38,731 nt of DNA from Nitrospinae bacterium CG11_big_fil_rev_8_21_14_0_20_45_15 (GTDB taxonomy: Bacteria > Nitrospinota > Nitrospinia > Nitrospinales > VA-1), in contig PCWG01000038.1 of assembly GCA_002787235.1 (NCBI GenBank), positions 1-38,731 on the forward strand. Direction: 5' to 3'. Numbering within the stretch: the first letter of the stretch is position 1; each line of letters begins with the position of its first letter. The translations under genes and the position numbers were made by a program. Below the pieces are notes generated by a model. The model saw only the letters and a program-made list of their open reading frames with translations. It made no database searches and was not told the origin of the DNA. Of this stretch, positions 16,383 through 24,850 are shown in pieces.

Positions 16383-18056
16383 TTACTGGATGGTCAGTTT
16401 TTTGTATTTGCTACGGCGATTTTCCTGTTTGCCACCGAGCTCCTGCTTGCGTTTCTCAAGATATTCCTCACAGTTTCCTTCAAACCATCGGACTTTTCTG
16501 TCGCCTTCAAAAACGAGCAAGTGGGTGCATACACGGTCCAGAAAATAACGGTCATGGCTGATGACCAGCACACAGCCGCTGAAATGAAGAATTGCGTTTT
16601 CCAGATTACGCAAGGTTGAGACATCGAGGTCGTTGGTGGGTTCGTCCAGCAGGAGAACGTTGCCACCGCGGCGCAGGAGTTTGGCAAGATGCACCCGGTT
16701 GCGTTCGCCGCCAGAGAGCTGGGAAACTTTTTTCTGCTGGTCGGTTCCCTTGAAATTGAATTTGCCGCAATAGGCACGTGAGTTGATGGTTTTGCCGCCT
16801 ACTTCAATGTGCTCGGTTCCGCCAGTGATTTCTTCAAAGACGCTTTTGTCGCCTTCGAGATCATCACGATGTTGATCGACGTAAGACATTTTTACTGTGG
16901 GGCCGATTTTAAGTTCACCTGCCTCAGGTTGCTCTTCACCCATGAGCATACGGAACAGAGTGGTTTTGCCTGACCCGTTGGGGCCGATCAAACCAACGAC
17001 CGCACCGCGTGGCACTGTGAAATCGAGGTTTTCAATGAGTTGATTGCCATTGTAACCTTTACTGATGCCATGCGCTTCAATGACAAATTCGCCCAACTGA
17101 GGACCGGGAGCGATTTGGATGTCGAGTGAGTTTTCATTCACTTCCGCTTGTTGCCCGGTAAGTTTTTCATATTCGCGGATACGGCTTTTATTTTTGGATC
17201 GGCGCGCGCTGGGTGAAGATCGAACCCATTCGAGTTCCGTCGTCAGCCTGCGTTGCAGGTCACTGGATGTTTTTTCTCGCTGTTTCAGGCGTTCGGCTTT
17301 TTGTTCCAGCCAGGAGCTGTAATTGCCTTCAAAGGGAATGCCTTTTCCGCTTTCCAGCTCCAGTATCCATTTGGTGATGTTGTCGAGGAAGTAACGGTCA
17401 TGGGTGGATACAATGACGTTGCCGGGATAGTTGACCAGTGTGTCTTCAAGCCATTGCACGGTTTCGGCATCGAGATGGTTGGTGGGCTCGTCGAGCAGGA
17501 ACATATCTGGTTTTTGCAACAAAAGTTGACACAGGGCAACCCGGCGGGCTTCGCCACCGGAAAGGGTGCTTGCTATTTGATCGTCGGGGGGAAGCACGAG
17601 GGCATTCATCGCGACATCTATCTGCCGGTCTAGCTCCCATCCATCGACGGCGTCTATCTGGTCTTGCAGGCGTCCCATTTTTTCGATGGCTTTTTCCATT
17701 GCGTCATCGTCCATGGGCTCGGCCATGCTTGCACTCACTGCGTTAAAATCATCGATGAGTTTTTTGATTTCGGCAAATGCCATTTCTACATTTTCCCGAA
17801 CGGTTTTGTCCTTTTCGAGTCGAGGCTCTTGCGGAAGGTAACCCACGCGAGTTCCCTTCAATGCCGCCGCGCGACCGTCGATCTCCTTATCTTCCCCTGC
17901 CATGATGCGAAGCAGGGTTGATTTTCCCGCGCCGTTGTCACCAACGATTCCAATTTTGGCACCGTGATAAAACGAAAGGTTGATATTCTTCAACACAGTT
18001 TTAGGACCGTGGGACTTGCTCATCTCATGCATTGTAAAAATGTATTCACCTGCCAT
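16383..18056 (-). CDS. ettA: Energy-dependent translational throttle protein EttA (ABC-F)
   Basis: A 557-residue cytosolic ABC-F ATPase, the length of EttA. It has two nucleotide-binding domains without membrane segments. Domain 1 has Walker A GDNGAGKS (39-46), signature LSGGEARRVALCQLL and Walker B MFLLDEPTNHLDAETVQWLE. The arm and linker (about 245-325) contain the Lys/Arg-rich stretch SSPSARRSKNKSRIREYEKL. Domain 2 has GPNGSGKT, LSGGERNRVHLAKLL and VLLLDEPTNDLDVSTLRNLE. EttA binds the ribosomal E site and gates the first elongation step according to ATP/ADP ratio. It is transcribed alone, or followed 54 bases later by the cytochrome gene. A GAGGA lies 11 bases before the ATG. Confidence 0.96.
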   Translation of the reverse strand: MAGEYIFTMHEMSKSHGPKTVLKNINLSFYHGAKIGIVGDNGAGKSTLLRIMAGEDKEIDGRAAALKGTRVGYLPQEPRLEKDKTVRENVEMAFAEIKKLIDDFNAVSASMAEPMDDDAMEKAIEKMGRLQDQIDAVDGWELDRQIDVAMNALVLPPDDQIASTLSGGEARRVALCQLLLQKPDMFLLDEPTNHLDAETVQWLEDTLVNYPGNVIVSTHDRYFLDNITKWILELESGKGIPFEGNYSSWLEQKAERLKQREKTSSDLQRRLTTELEWVRSSPSARRSKNKSRIREYEKLTGQQAEVNENSLDIQIAPGPQLGEFVIEAHGISKGYNGNQLIENLDFTVPRGAVVGLIGPNGSGKTTLFRMLMGEEQPEAGELKIGPTVKMSYVDQHRDDLEGDKSVFEEITGGTEHIEVGGKTINSRAYCGKFNFKGTDQQKKVSQLSGGERNRVHLAKLLRRGGNVLLLDEPTNDLDVSTLRNLENAILHFSGCVLVISHDRYFLDRVCTHLLVFEGDRKVRWFEGNCEEYLEKRKQELGGKQENRRSKYKKLTIQ

Positions 18057-18349
18057 TTGCTTTTATTCCTCTGATTAAGTTACCGCTGTAAAATATTTAA
18101 TATCCCCGAATCTTTGTTGAGGAAGAGGGGCCATCTTGGGAGATGTATGTCTCTCCTCATTTACTTCTTTTATAACATGGTTTGCCTTCAAACTTTGGAT
18201 TGTCTTTGGACGCGGTATTCAATTTCTCAAGCGAGCCTATTTCGGGCCTATTTGAGTGATTTTTTTAAATTCAGGGTAAATTAGCCTACACATTTCGAAC
18301 TGTCAATGTCTGTTGAATGTTTGTCTGAATTCGATTCGAGCAACTGTTT

Positions 18350-19015
18350 TTAAATGATTTCAGCCGCGTTTGTTTTTCGCATGATGACAAAATCGAAGGC
18401 ATTGTCGTAGACGGACTTCATTCCCAAATGGTCGGCAATCCATGCAAACGTTGCCGGCCCGTAAAATACAATGTGCGTGGGATCGCGCTGGTAATACCAG
18501 GATTGAAAAGCGTTTGCATCCGGTTGCTTGTCTTTGACGGGGTACCATTTGGTCATAACCGCCAGGTAGCCAGCGTCGTTGATTGCGGCCTCGATGCGTT
18601 CCAGCTCCTTGCGCGGATTGCGGAAGTGCTCAAAGGCTTCGGTGGATACGATCAAATCGTAGCCAGCGGCATCCTCCCATTCGGGAAAAAAATAAGAATC
18701 GTAGCCCGTGGCCGAGTAACCTTCCCTTTCCAGCAAAGCGCAGAGCACGGGCGCGTAACCGCAACCATAATCAAGAACCGATTGGATGTCGGTACAATGT
18801 TGCTGGATGACTTCAATCTTGTCTCGAAACATTTTGACATAGCCTTGATTTTCAAGGCTGTTTTCATGTTCCAGATAGCGTTCTTTTTCCTCTGTTTCAG
18901 GTAGGAGGAAGTCGGGTGTGACAAAAACAAGCTGGCATACCCGACAAAGATGGAAGCTTCTTCCCTGGCTTTTGGTGAACGGTTCACTATCGGAATGGCA
19001 GAGCAAACATTGCAT
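18350..19015 (-). CDS. Class I SAM-dependent methyltransferase with N-terminal zinc ribbon
   Basis: A 221-residue protein. The N-terminus has two CxxC pairs (Cys3/Cys6 and Cys24/Cys27) forming a small zinc ribbon, as in many methyltransferases acting on sugar or lipid precursors. The SAM-binding motif I is VLDYGCGYAPVLCALL (80-95); motif II/III follow in DLIVSTEAFEHFRNP. The final region YYQRDPTHIVFYGPATFAW matches the common Methyltransf_12-like ending. Substrate unknown. It is about 45 bases from the left end of the efp promoter on the other strand. Between its stop and ettA (18057-18349) I see no gene. Confidence 0.88.
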   Translation of the reverse strand: MQCLLCHSDSEPFTKSQGRSFHLCRVCQLVFVTPDFLLPETEEKERYLEHENSLENQGYVKMFRDKIEVIQQHCTDIQSVLDYGCGYAPVLCALLEREGYSATGYDSYFFPEWEDAAGYDLIVSTEAFEHFRNPRKELERIEAAINDAGYLAVMTKWYPVKDKQPDANAFQSWYYQRDPTHIVFYGPATFAWIADHLGMKSVYDNAFDFVIMRKTNAAEII

Positions 19016-19063
19016 AAATTTAGGATTGCAGGCGGTGTGAGTTTTTATGATACCGGATTTTGC

Positions 19064-19091
19064 TTGATTCTAACCTTGCTACAGCTATAAT
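19064..19091 (+). promoter_or_regulatory. Sigma-70-type promoter of efp
   Basis: TTGATT (19064-19069), 16-base spacer, perfect TATAAT (19086-19091). It predicts a start near 19098 and a leader of about 80 bases to the efp ATG. Confidence 0.62.
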
Positions 19092-19176
19092 CCCAAAAAT
19101 AATATTACCGAGGCATTCAAAGTTTGCAGGTTTCCTTCTTGCATCTTATCCCCTTTTGATTTACGGAGAGCTATTA

Positions 19177-19749
19177 ATGGTTGCATTTGTCAGCGGAAAT
19201 GGTATTCGGCCAGGATACGTCATAAAATACAATAACCAACTCTATCGAGTTATGACCGCAGAGCACCGCACGCCGGGAAACAAACGTGCTTTTTGTCAGG
19301 CCAAATTGAGAAACCTTACCGATGGCACGCAAACCGAGGTCAAATTTCGCGCGGATGAGGGAATCGAACGTGCAGAGTTGGAACAGGCTGAAATGGAATA
19401 CCTGTACGAAGACCCGATGGGTTATTGTTTCATGAATTTGGCGACTTATGAGCAGGTTTTCGTCGAAGAGAAATTGTTGAAAGACGCTTTAAAATTTCTC
19501 TTACCCAATGCGAAGGTGCAACTGGAATTTCATGAAGGGAAGCCGATTGGTATTTCGCTTCAGGAGACCGTTGATTTGAGAGTGGAGGACACTGAGCCAC
19601 CGATGAAAGGTGCCACCGCTTCCGGTTCCGGAAAACCTGCCAAGCTTGAAACGGGTCACGTGGTGACGGTTCCGCAATTTGTTCAGATCGGCGAACTCGT
19701 ACGTGTTTCTACCACTTCTGGCGATTATCTGGAAAGAGTCAAGGAGTAG
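19177..19749 (+). CDS. efp: Elongation factor P
   Basis: A 190-residue EF-P when started at the ATG at 19177, which follows a GGAGAG at good spacing and matches the family length; an in-frame extension upstream to 19060 has no support. EF-P enters the ribosomal E site and rescues stalling at polyproline. The three domains are present: KOW-like (1-65), central OB (68-128) and C-terminal OB (132-190; GATASGSGKPAKLETGHVV, VPQFVQIGELVRVST). The tip loop reads HRTPGNKRAFCQ: the usual modified lysine of PGKG (Lys34 in E. coli numbering) is Asn here, with Lys next to it. This suggests no beta-lysylation or another solution. It stands alone rather than next to accBC. Confidence 0.95.
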   Translation: MVAFVSGNGIRPGYVIKYNNQLYRVMTAEHRTPGNKRAFCQAKLRNLTDGTQTEVKFRADEGIERAELEQAEMEYLYEDPMGYCFMNLATYEQVFVEEKLLKDALKFLLPNAKVQLEFHEGKPIGISLQETVDLRVEDTEPPMKGATASGSGKPAKLETGHVVTVPQFVQIGELVRVSTTSGDYLERVKE

Positions 19750-19800
19750 TAACGCTGGGTCGGTTGTGGGAAAATTTCAGTTTGTCTGCTATCGAACGTT

Positions 19801-21249
19801 TCAACTGGGGCTGTAGGCGGTGATGAAGCTCGGTATTTTTTCTCGATCGCTGAGTTCATGCGACAGCTTGAGAGCCTCTTCCTTGCTGGCAAACTTATCA
19901 ATCTGGACTTTGTAAAGCTGTTTGCTATTTAATGTAACAAAGACGTCGTAGCCTTTTTTCGCAAGAGTCCCGGTCAATTTATCTGCAAAAAATTTGGTTT
20001 TATAGGCACCCACCTGAACGGTGTAGAGGGTGGGGTGATGCTCAACCCGTTGCGCAATTTTTATAGGCTCCTCAATTACAGGTGCTCTCACAGGGGATAC
20101 TTTTAACTGGGGATTTTTTATTTCTGTAAGGGCGGACAGTTTGAGTGCCGGAGGCACCGGTGCATGGACGGGTGTCAGGCTTTTGGGTTGAATCGGGATA
20201 TTTCCTGATGAGATCGGTTTTTTGACTTCAGAAACGATGGCAGGTTGTGCGGGTGGTGGTGTTGTACCCCGTGGCTGAACTTTCGACACCAACTGCACGA
20301 CTTGTGGGCTTGCGAGAGGCAAGTTTTTTTCCGTCGGTGTGGTGGTTGTGGCCACGGTCACAGGTTTTATATCTTCAGGCTCAGGTTGATTCGCTTCTGC
20401 CACGCTGTCCCATTCCTCCTGAATCTTTTGTTCCTTTTTGAGTTCCTTCAGGCCTTCGCTTGTTGCGGGGACGATTTCCGGGACGCTTGCCACTTCGCTT
20501 TCTTTGGCACTGCCAGGAGATTTTATGATTGCGGTCAAGCGCGACACCATGCCTGTCATCAGGCGATGCAGGTTGAGTTTGTTGGTAACATACTCAATGG
20601 GTGCAAACACTGCGGCGGTGATACCGGTTGGAATTTTCCCCAATCCTTCAAAATCTTTTTCCCGTTGCTCGGCTTTCCACAAAACTTCACCCGATCGGGT
20701 GTCGATCATTTGTACCGAAACGGCCAACTCAATGGATGAATGCAGTACCCAGTACGACCGTTCAATTTTGTCCACTCTTCCTAATACCACCGCATCGGCA
20801 CCCAATAACTCAGCGAATTCCATGGGATTCACCGTGTTGAATCTTTCAGGATAGTCCCAGCCCTTTTTTTCCAGCAACGAGTCTATCAGGTAAGGTTCCA
20901 TCAATGTAAAATTGGAACTTTGCAGATTGGCGTACATGCTTTGGCGAAGCAAAATGGCAATTTCAGACTGACCGACTTCAACTGTTTCAAAAGGAAGGAT
21001 CGCTACTGTCTGCATCGGCGAAAGTCGTTTGAGATTGCCGGAAACTTTGGTTTTCAGTTCTGTGGCGCAGGCTGAAAAACCTATGGCGAGAACAGCCAGG
21101 GCCAAAAACCTCAGGGAATGTCTAAAATTTGCTTTTGGCCATGAGCGACCCTTATGAAACAAGGGTTCGCGAGTAGCCTCAAGGTAAAATATCGAAATAT
21201 TAGATATCCTCTTTAACGTATTTTTGAAAATTCTTTGGGAGATTTTCAT
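19801..21249 (-). CDS. Lipoprotein with GNA1162/DUF799-like domain and C-terminal SPOR domain
   Basis: A 482-residue protein. A lipobox FSAC puts the lipidated cysteine at residue 61, after an unusually long leader; a TTG at residue 30 would give a normal signal peptide, but the ATG at 21249 overlaps the upstream stop as ATGA, so the start is uncertain. Residues 75-245 (QTVAILPFETVEVG, AELLGADAVVLGRVDKIE, VQMIDTRSGEVLWKAE) resemble the GNA1162/CsgG-like lipoprotein fold. A proline-rich linker (about 270-400) leads to a SPOR domain (about 407-478; YTVQVGAYKTKFFADKLTG), which binds denuded peptidoglycan strands. The protein thus probably links an outer-membrane-anchored domain to the septal wall. 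It is paired with a related lipoprotein gene immediately upstream. Confidence 0.85.
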   Translation of the reverse strand: MKISQRIFKNTLKRISNISIFYLEATREPLFHKGRSWPKANFRHSLRFLALAVLAIGFSACATELKTKVSGNLKRLSPMQTVAILPFETVEVGQSEIAILLRQSMYANLQSSNFTLMEPYLIDSLLEKKGWDYPERFNTVNPMEFAELLGADAVVLGRVDKIERSYWVLHSSIELAVSVQMIDTRSGEVLWKAEQREKDFEGLGKIPTGITAAVFAPIEYVTNKLNLHRLMTGMVSRLTAIIKSPGSAKESEVASVPEIVPATSEGLKELKKEQKIQEEWDSVAEANQPEPEDIKPVTVATTTTPTEKNLPLASPQVVQLVSKVQPRGTTPPPAQPAIVSEVKKPISSGNIPIQPKSLTPVHAPVPPALKLSALTEIKNPQLKVSPVRAPVIEEPIKIAQRVEHHPTLYTVQVGAYKTKFFADKLTGTLAKKGYDVFVTLNSKQLYKVQIDKFASKEEALKLSHELSDREKIPSFITAYSPS

Positions 21250-22208
21250 GACTCCTCATCCTGAATTGTCACCAGGGCTTGCTTGTAAAATTTCTTGCCG
21301 GTGATGCCTTTTTCGTTTCTAAGAGTGCCGATGATGAAAGCATTCTTTATCTCGTCTTCCGGCAGGAGTTTGTATTCGCCTTCATAAACCCCGCGCGATA
21401 TTTCTTTCATGGCAATGCCAGACCTCCAGCTTCCTATATCGAAGCTCGCCTTCATTCCCGGTTGACCGAACAGGCTGACGTGAATCGTTTCTCCCGGATG
21501 CAGAAGGTGCCCTGATTTCAGGTCGGATTCGATTCGCGTGATCAAGGGCAAAACGGCTCGGAAGTTTTTTGTCCCAGAGGGATCGGGAATTCCTTTGATC
21601 GCCTGCATGGCAAAACTTTCAGCCGTTTTGTAAAATGAAAGTTGGGCGTCGGAATTTGCCATCTGACCTCTGACCATTGTCACTACAGAGGGAATCGCGA
21701 TTCCCGAATAAGACATTTCGCTGTGGTCCACATCCCAGAGTGTTTCCCCTGTGCGCAAATCGAGCATCTCCAATTTGGCTTTTATCGTCGTTTCAGCGTG
21801 AATCCCGCCGGTGAAGTTATTTGCGTCCCAAACGTATCCCTTGATAACGGCGTCTACTCCCAAAATGGTTTTCCATTTTTCGACGGAAATATCAGGGAAA
21901 TCTTTTTCTTCAATCTTGAAATGTTTCAGTCGGCGATCCACCTCTTCAAGAGTCATATCGTCATAACCCAGGTAACAAAAGTAGTCGAAAAACACTTTCC
22001 TGAAGATTTTTTGAGGCTCTTCCTCAATTTCTGCCGTTTGAGCCAGACCAAAGGGGAGAATGGCCACCGAACGGGGATAGTTCTTGATGCTTTTGGTGGG
22101 TTGATGAATGACGACCTGAGCCGTGCCGCACCCCCCAAGCAGAAGGGCCAGGGCAAGCAGACCCACCCAAAGAATACGATAAGATGGAACCGAAGGTTCT
22201 CTTCGCAT
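21246..22208 (-). CDS. GNA1162/DUF799-like lipoprotein
   Basis: A 320-residue lipoprotein with signal peptide and lipobox LGGC (Cys27). The core (about 45-215) resembles its neighbour's domain: SVAILPFGLAQ, ILGVDAVIKGYVWDANN, LEMLDLRTGETLWDVDHSE. About 100 further residues follow, probably a beta domain (FGQPGMKASFDIGSW, GVYEGEYKLLPEDE). Family members are thought to act at the outer-membrane inner face, some near CsgG-like or LPP20-like complexes; a specific role is not shown. The stop overlaps the next lipoprotein's ATG, so the two are translationally coupled. It is divergent from mlaC. Confidence 0.84.
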   Translation of the reverse strand: MRREPSVPSYRILWVGLLALALLLGGCGTAQVVIHQPTKSIKNYPRSVAILPFGLAQTAEIEEEPQKIFRKVFFDYFCYLGYDDMTLEEVDRRLKHFKIEEKDFPDISVEKWKTILGVDAVIKGYVWDANNFTGGIHAETTIKAKLEMLDLRTGETLWDVDHSEMSYSGIAIPSVVTMVRGQMANSDAQLSFYKTAESFAMQAIKGIPDPSGTKNFRAVLPLITRIESDLKSGHLLHPGETIHVSLFGQPGMKASFDIGSWRSGIAMKEISRGVYEGEYKLLPEDEIKNAFIIGTLRNEKGITGKKFYKQALVTIQDEES

Positions 22209-22582
22209 AATTAATAGTTAAAATTCAAACAGTTATGAAAATAAATTGGAGCGATTAGATTGCCTTTATGATATGAATCTATTGTTTAAAAGTCAATTAA
22301 TTAGTATAAATTTGTTTAAATTGTATTTTTGTGGGTGTGGATTTTTTCACAATTTTTTCATAAAAAATGTCTGGTAGGGAGGCAACTTTTTCGATCGATT
22401 TATTTTTTGGAAGCGGTGATTTTTTTGGAAGCGGATAAAACCCGGAGAAAAATTATTTCCCTTAATTATTTTAAATTAGGATTTCCTGCTGTAGTTCTGC
22501 TCTTGATACTGAAATATATATCTGTTAACTTTATTACGAGGGTGGTTTTTATTCTATTTATTTAAAAGGATCATTAACTAAA
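22209..22582. other. 374-bp AT-rich divergent intergenic region
   Basis: Between the lipoprotein pair and mlaC. It is strongly AT-rich with several T-tracts and a near-repeat of TTTTTGGAAGCGG (about 22404-22435), as expected for two divergent promoters. No gene or RNA structure could be supported; a plus-strand frame at 22329-22565 lacks coding character. Confidence 0.55.
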
Positions 22583-23212
22583 ATGGCAAACAAGAGATTG
22601 TCAAATTGGCTTTGTTCGTGGTTTTTAGCGGTGGTTTTGATTTTGGCTCCTTCGATGGTCTCGGCTTCTCAAATCACTGAGGATCTGAAGGTAACGATTG
22701 ATGCCGTCATCAAAATTGTAACGGACCCGAACTATAAGAAGGATGCGACGGCCAGACGTGAAAAATTGCGCGAATTATTTGGCAAGCGGTTCAATTACAA
22801 GCAAATGGTGATCCGTTCGCTGGCCAAAGATTGGGATGAGAGAACACCTGAAGAGCGTGAGCAATTCATCGGTTTATTCCGCCAATTGCTGGAAAAATCA
22901 TACGCGGGTAAACTCGAATCTTATAAAGATGAAAAAATTGTTTACTTGGATGAACAGGTCAAAGGGGAATACGCACTCGTAAAAACACAAATCATTCGAA
23001 ACGATGCCACCATCGACGTAGACTACAAACTGTTCAACGAAGACGGCGAATGGCGCGTCTACGATTTTGTGATCGAACGTGTGAGCATGATCCGCAATTA
23101 TCGTTCGCAATTCACAAAAATCATTCGCAAAGATTCTTATTCCGGTTTGGTAGCCAAGCTTGAAAAGAAAATCAAAGACATCGAATCCAAGGATGGAGAC
23201 GACTCGCTTTAA
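22583..23212 (+). CDS. mlaC: MlaC/Ttg2D-type periplasmic phospholipid-binding protein
   Basis: A 209-residue protein with a signal peptide likely cut after residue 28 (VSA). The mature part has the MlaC (toluene tolerance Ttg2) layout: a helical N-terminal part (RREKLRELFGKRFNYKQM), the conserved YKQMVIRSLAKDWDERTPEERE-type region near residues 71-93 (given here in part), then strands around VKTQIIRNDATIDVDYKL and the ending EWRVYDFVIERVSMIRNYRSQF. MlaC ferries phospholipids between the outer-membrane MlaA complex and the inner-membrane MlaFEDB transporter. No mlaA, B, D, E or F is adjacent, so the partner genes must be elsewhere. The neighbour 41 bases downstream is a GHMP kinase. Confidence 0.9.
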   Translation: MANKRLSNWLCSWFLAVVLILAPSMVSASQITEDLKVTIDAVIKIVTDPNYKKDATARREKLRELFGKRFNYKQMVIRSLAKDWDERTPEEREQFIGLFRQLLEKSYAGKLESYKDEKIVYLDEQVKGEYALVKTQIIRNDATIDVDYKLFNEDGEWRVYDFVIERVSMIRNYRSQFTKIIRKDSYSGLVAKLEKKIKDIESKDGDDSL

Positions 23213-23253
23213 GCGAGGCTCGTCCCTTCCTTCGTTCGCCACAGGTCGCCTCG

Positions 23254-24261
23254 ATGATTGAAAGTTCCGCTCCTGCAAGAATAGATTTTGCCGGAGGCAC
23301 GCTCGATATCTGGCCGCTGTACCTTTTTTTTGGATTGCCACCCACCCTCAACGCGGCAATCGATTGTTATGCGACCGTTCAACTGACGCCCGATCCGTCG
23401 AGCAAAGCGATCACACTGGAATCGCGTGATCTGGGCATACGCGAACAGTTTTCTTCCTGCAATGCCTTGCCCGAAGGCAAGCATCCGCTGTCCCTGCTTA
23501 TCAAAACAGTTCAATTTTACCAGCCTAAAGAAGGCGGAACCCTCGTGACTTCCTGTCAGGCCCCGCCCGGTTCGGGCATTGGTGGCTCCTCTGCGTTGAA
23601 CATCGCACTGCACGGTGCTTTGAATACCTGGACAGGACGAAAGATGACCCGCCAGACCCTGCTCAAGGTTGCTAAAAATATTGAAACGCAAGTGATCGAA
23701 GTGCCAACAGGCTGGCAGGATTATTTTCCTGCACTGTACGGAGGAGCGTTGGCGGTATTGCCCGGGCTGGAATCGGTGGGGTATAGCAGAATTCCGCTTG
23801 ACCTGAATGAAATGACGCGACGCTTTGTGCTTTGTTACACCGGCGCACCGCGCCGTTCGGCGATCAATAACTGGGAAGTGACAAAAGACGCGCTCGATGG
23901 CAAAAAGAGCGTGGTTCGCAAATTGACAGCACTCCAGAATATTGCGAAACGGATGGAACCCATTTTGCGGGCCGAAAAATGGGACGCCCTGGCTGAAATG
24001 CTCAAAGAGGAATGGGAGGCACGCAAGGCACTGGCCCCCAACATTGCCACATTAGAGATGAAAAATCTCATCAAACACGCCAAAAGCAAAGGCGCATGGG
24101 TTGCGAAAGTTTGCGGAGCAGGTGGCGGCGGTTGCGTCGCTTTCATGGTCCCACCAGATTTAAAGACCGCTGTGTCCGATGAACTGCAAGCAAGAGGAGG
24201 AACCGTTCTGCCCTTCCGTTTCGTCAAACGCGGATTGCAAATCAAACACGATCGCCGCTAG
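23254..24261 (+). CDS. GHMP-superfamily sugar/metabolite kinase
   Basis: A 335-residue ATP-dependent small-molecule kinase. Motif 1 APARIDFAGGTLDIW (6-20), motif 2 the phosphate loop PPGSGIGGSSALNIA (104-118) and motif 3 KVCGAGGGGCVAF near residues 288-300 are all intact. VIEVPTGWQDYFPALYGG (147-164) resembles the matching segment of heptose-7-phosphate kinase (HddA)-like and related sugar kinases, so a phosphorylated sugar substrate is likely, but it is not decided by the sequence. It starts 41 bases after mlaC. The bases just before the ATG (GCCTCG) can pair with CGAGGC right after the mlaC stop, a possible structure over the start. Confidence 0.88.
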   Translation: MIESSAPARIDFAGGTLDIWPLYLFFGLPPTLNAAIDCYATVQLTPDPSSKAITLESRDLGIREQFSSCNALPEGKHPLSLLIKTVQFYQPKEGGTLVTSCQAPPGSGIGGSSALNIALHGALNTWTGRKMTRQTLLKVAKNIETQVIEVPTGWQDYFPALYGGALAVLPGLESVGYSRIPLDLNEMTRRFVLCYTGAPRRSAINNWEVTKDALDGKKSVVRKLTALQNIAKRMEPILRAEKWDALAEMLKEEWEARKALAPNIATLEMKNLIKHAKSKGAWVAKVCGAGGGGCVAFMVPPDLKTAVSDELQARGGTVLPFRFVKRGLQIKHDRR

Positions 24262-24378
24262 CGTGACGCTGGACCTGATAGGCCGTCTTTGCGAAAAGGT
24301 CAACGTAGAATGAAATGAAATTTATGCCCTCTTCATGATAGGATTCAAGATATCAAAATCAAAGAACGAGGTATTTTC

Positions 24379-24588
24379 ATGCAACAGGAAATAATTTTTA
24401 TTGTCGAAGAATCCCCAGAAGGCGGTTTCGAGGCAAAGGCACTCGGTCATTCCATTTTTACAGAAGCGGACAGTCTTTCAAATCTAAAGGAAATGGTGAA
24501 GGATGCGGTCCATTGCCATTTTGATGATAACGAAAAACCCTCAATGATCCGTCTCCACTTTGTGAAAGATGAGGTTATCCCGGCGTGA
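24379..24588 (+). CDS. HicB-like antitoxin domain protein
   Basis: A 69-residue protein of the short HicB-like family that databases sometimes mislabel as 2-oxoisovalerate dehydrogenase subunit. The pattern IIFIVEESPEGGFEAKALGH, followed by IFTEADSLSNLKEMVKDAV and HCHFDD, is the small partially degraded RNase H fold of HicB proteins; no DNA-binding tail is present. A CGAGG precedes the ATG at good spacing. The last codons overlap the GTG start of the broken hicA relic as GTGA, the normal antitoxin-first arrangement of this subfamily. With the toxin dead it is probably an orphan. Confidence 0.85.
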   Translation: MQQEIIFIVEESPEGGFEAKALGHSIFTEADSLSNLKEMVKDAVHCHFDDNEKPSMIRLHFVKDEVIPA

Positions 24589-24850
24589 AACTCCCAAGAA
24601 ACATCGGGGGTGAAAAATTATGCCAATTGCTTGAAACGTATGGCTACAACTTGAAACGTATGGCTACAAAATGATTCGTTAGACAGGAAGTCATATTCGG
24701 CTGACATCCGCCATCAAAGGCGAAGAACACCATATTACAATCCCGCGCCATTCTCCCATAAAAATTGGAACGCTGAATCAAATCATCAGCACCATTGCAA
24801 CTTATCTTGGAATGGATAAAAAAGATTTGATTGAAAATCTTTTCAGTTGA
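24585..24850 (+). pseudogene. hicA toxin pseudogene (20-bp tandem duplication plus nonsense codon)
   Basis: From the GTG at 24585 the frame reads VKLPRNIGGEKLCQLLETYG, a normal HicA start, then meets a perfect 20-bp tandem duplication (24630-24649 and 24650-24669) that shifts the frame and stops at TGA. Removing one copy restores a HicA reading to the natural end, including TGSHIRL, EEHHITIPRHSPIKIGTLN and IISTIATYLGM, except for one TAG (24680-24682) where the family has Gln (CAG) before TGSHIRL. HicA toxins are double-stranded-RNA-binding-fold mRNA interferases whose catalytic His is the one in GSH. Two independent lesions make the gene inactive. Confidence 0.92.

Noticed and set aside
19060-19176. 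N-terminal extension of EF-P
   Set aside because: The extension covers the TATAAT promoter, lacks a ribosome-binding site and is not part of the EF-P fold; the ATG at 19177 has GGAGAG.
22329-22565. 78-codon plus-strand frame before mlaC
   Set aside because: AT-rich, no ribosome-binding site, dominated by Ile/Phe/Leu from T-rich promoter DNA.
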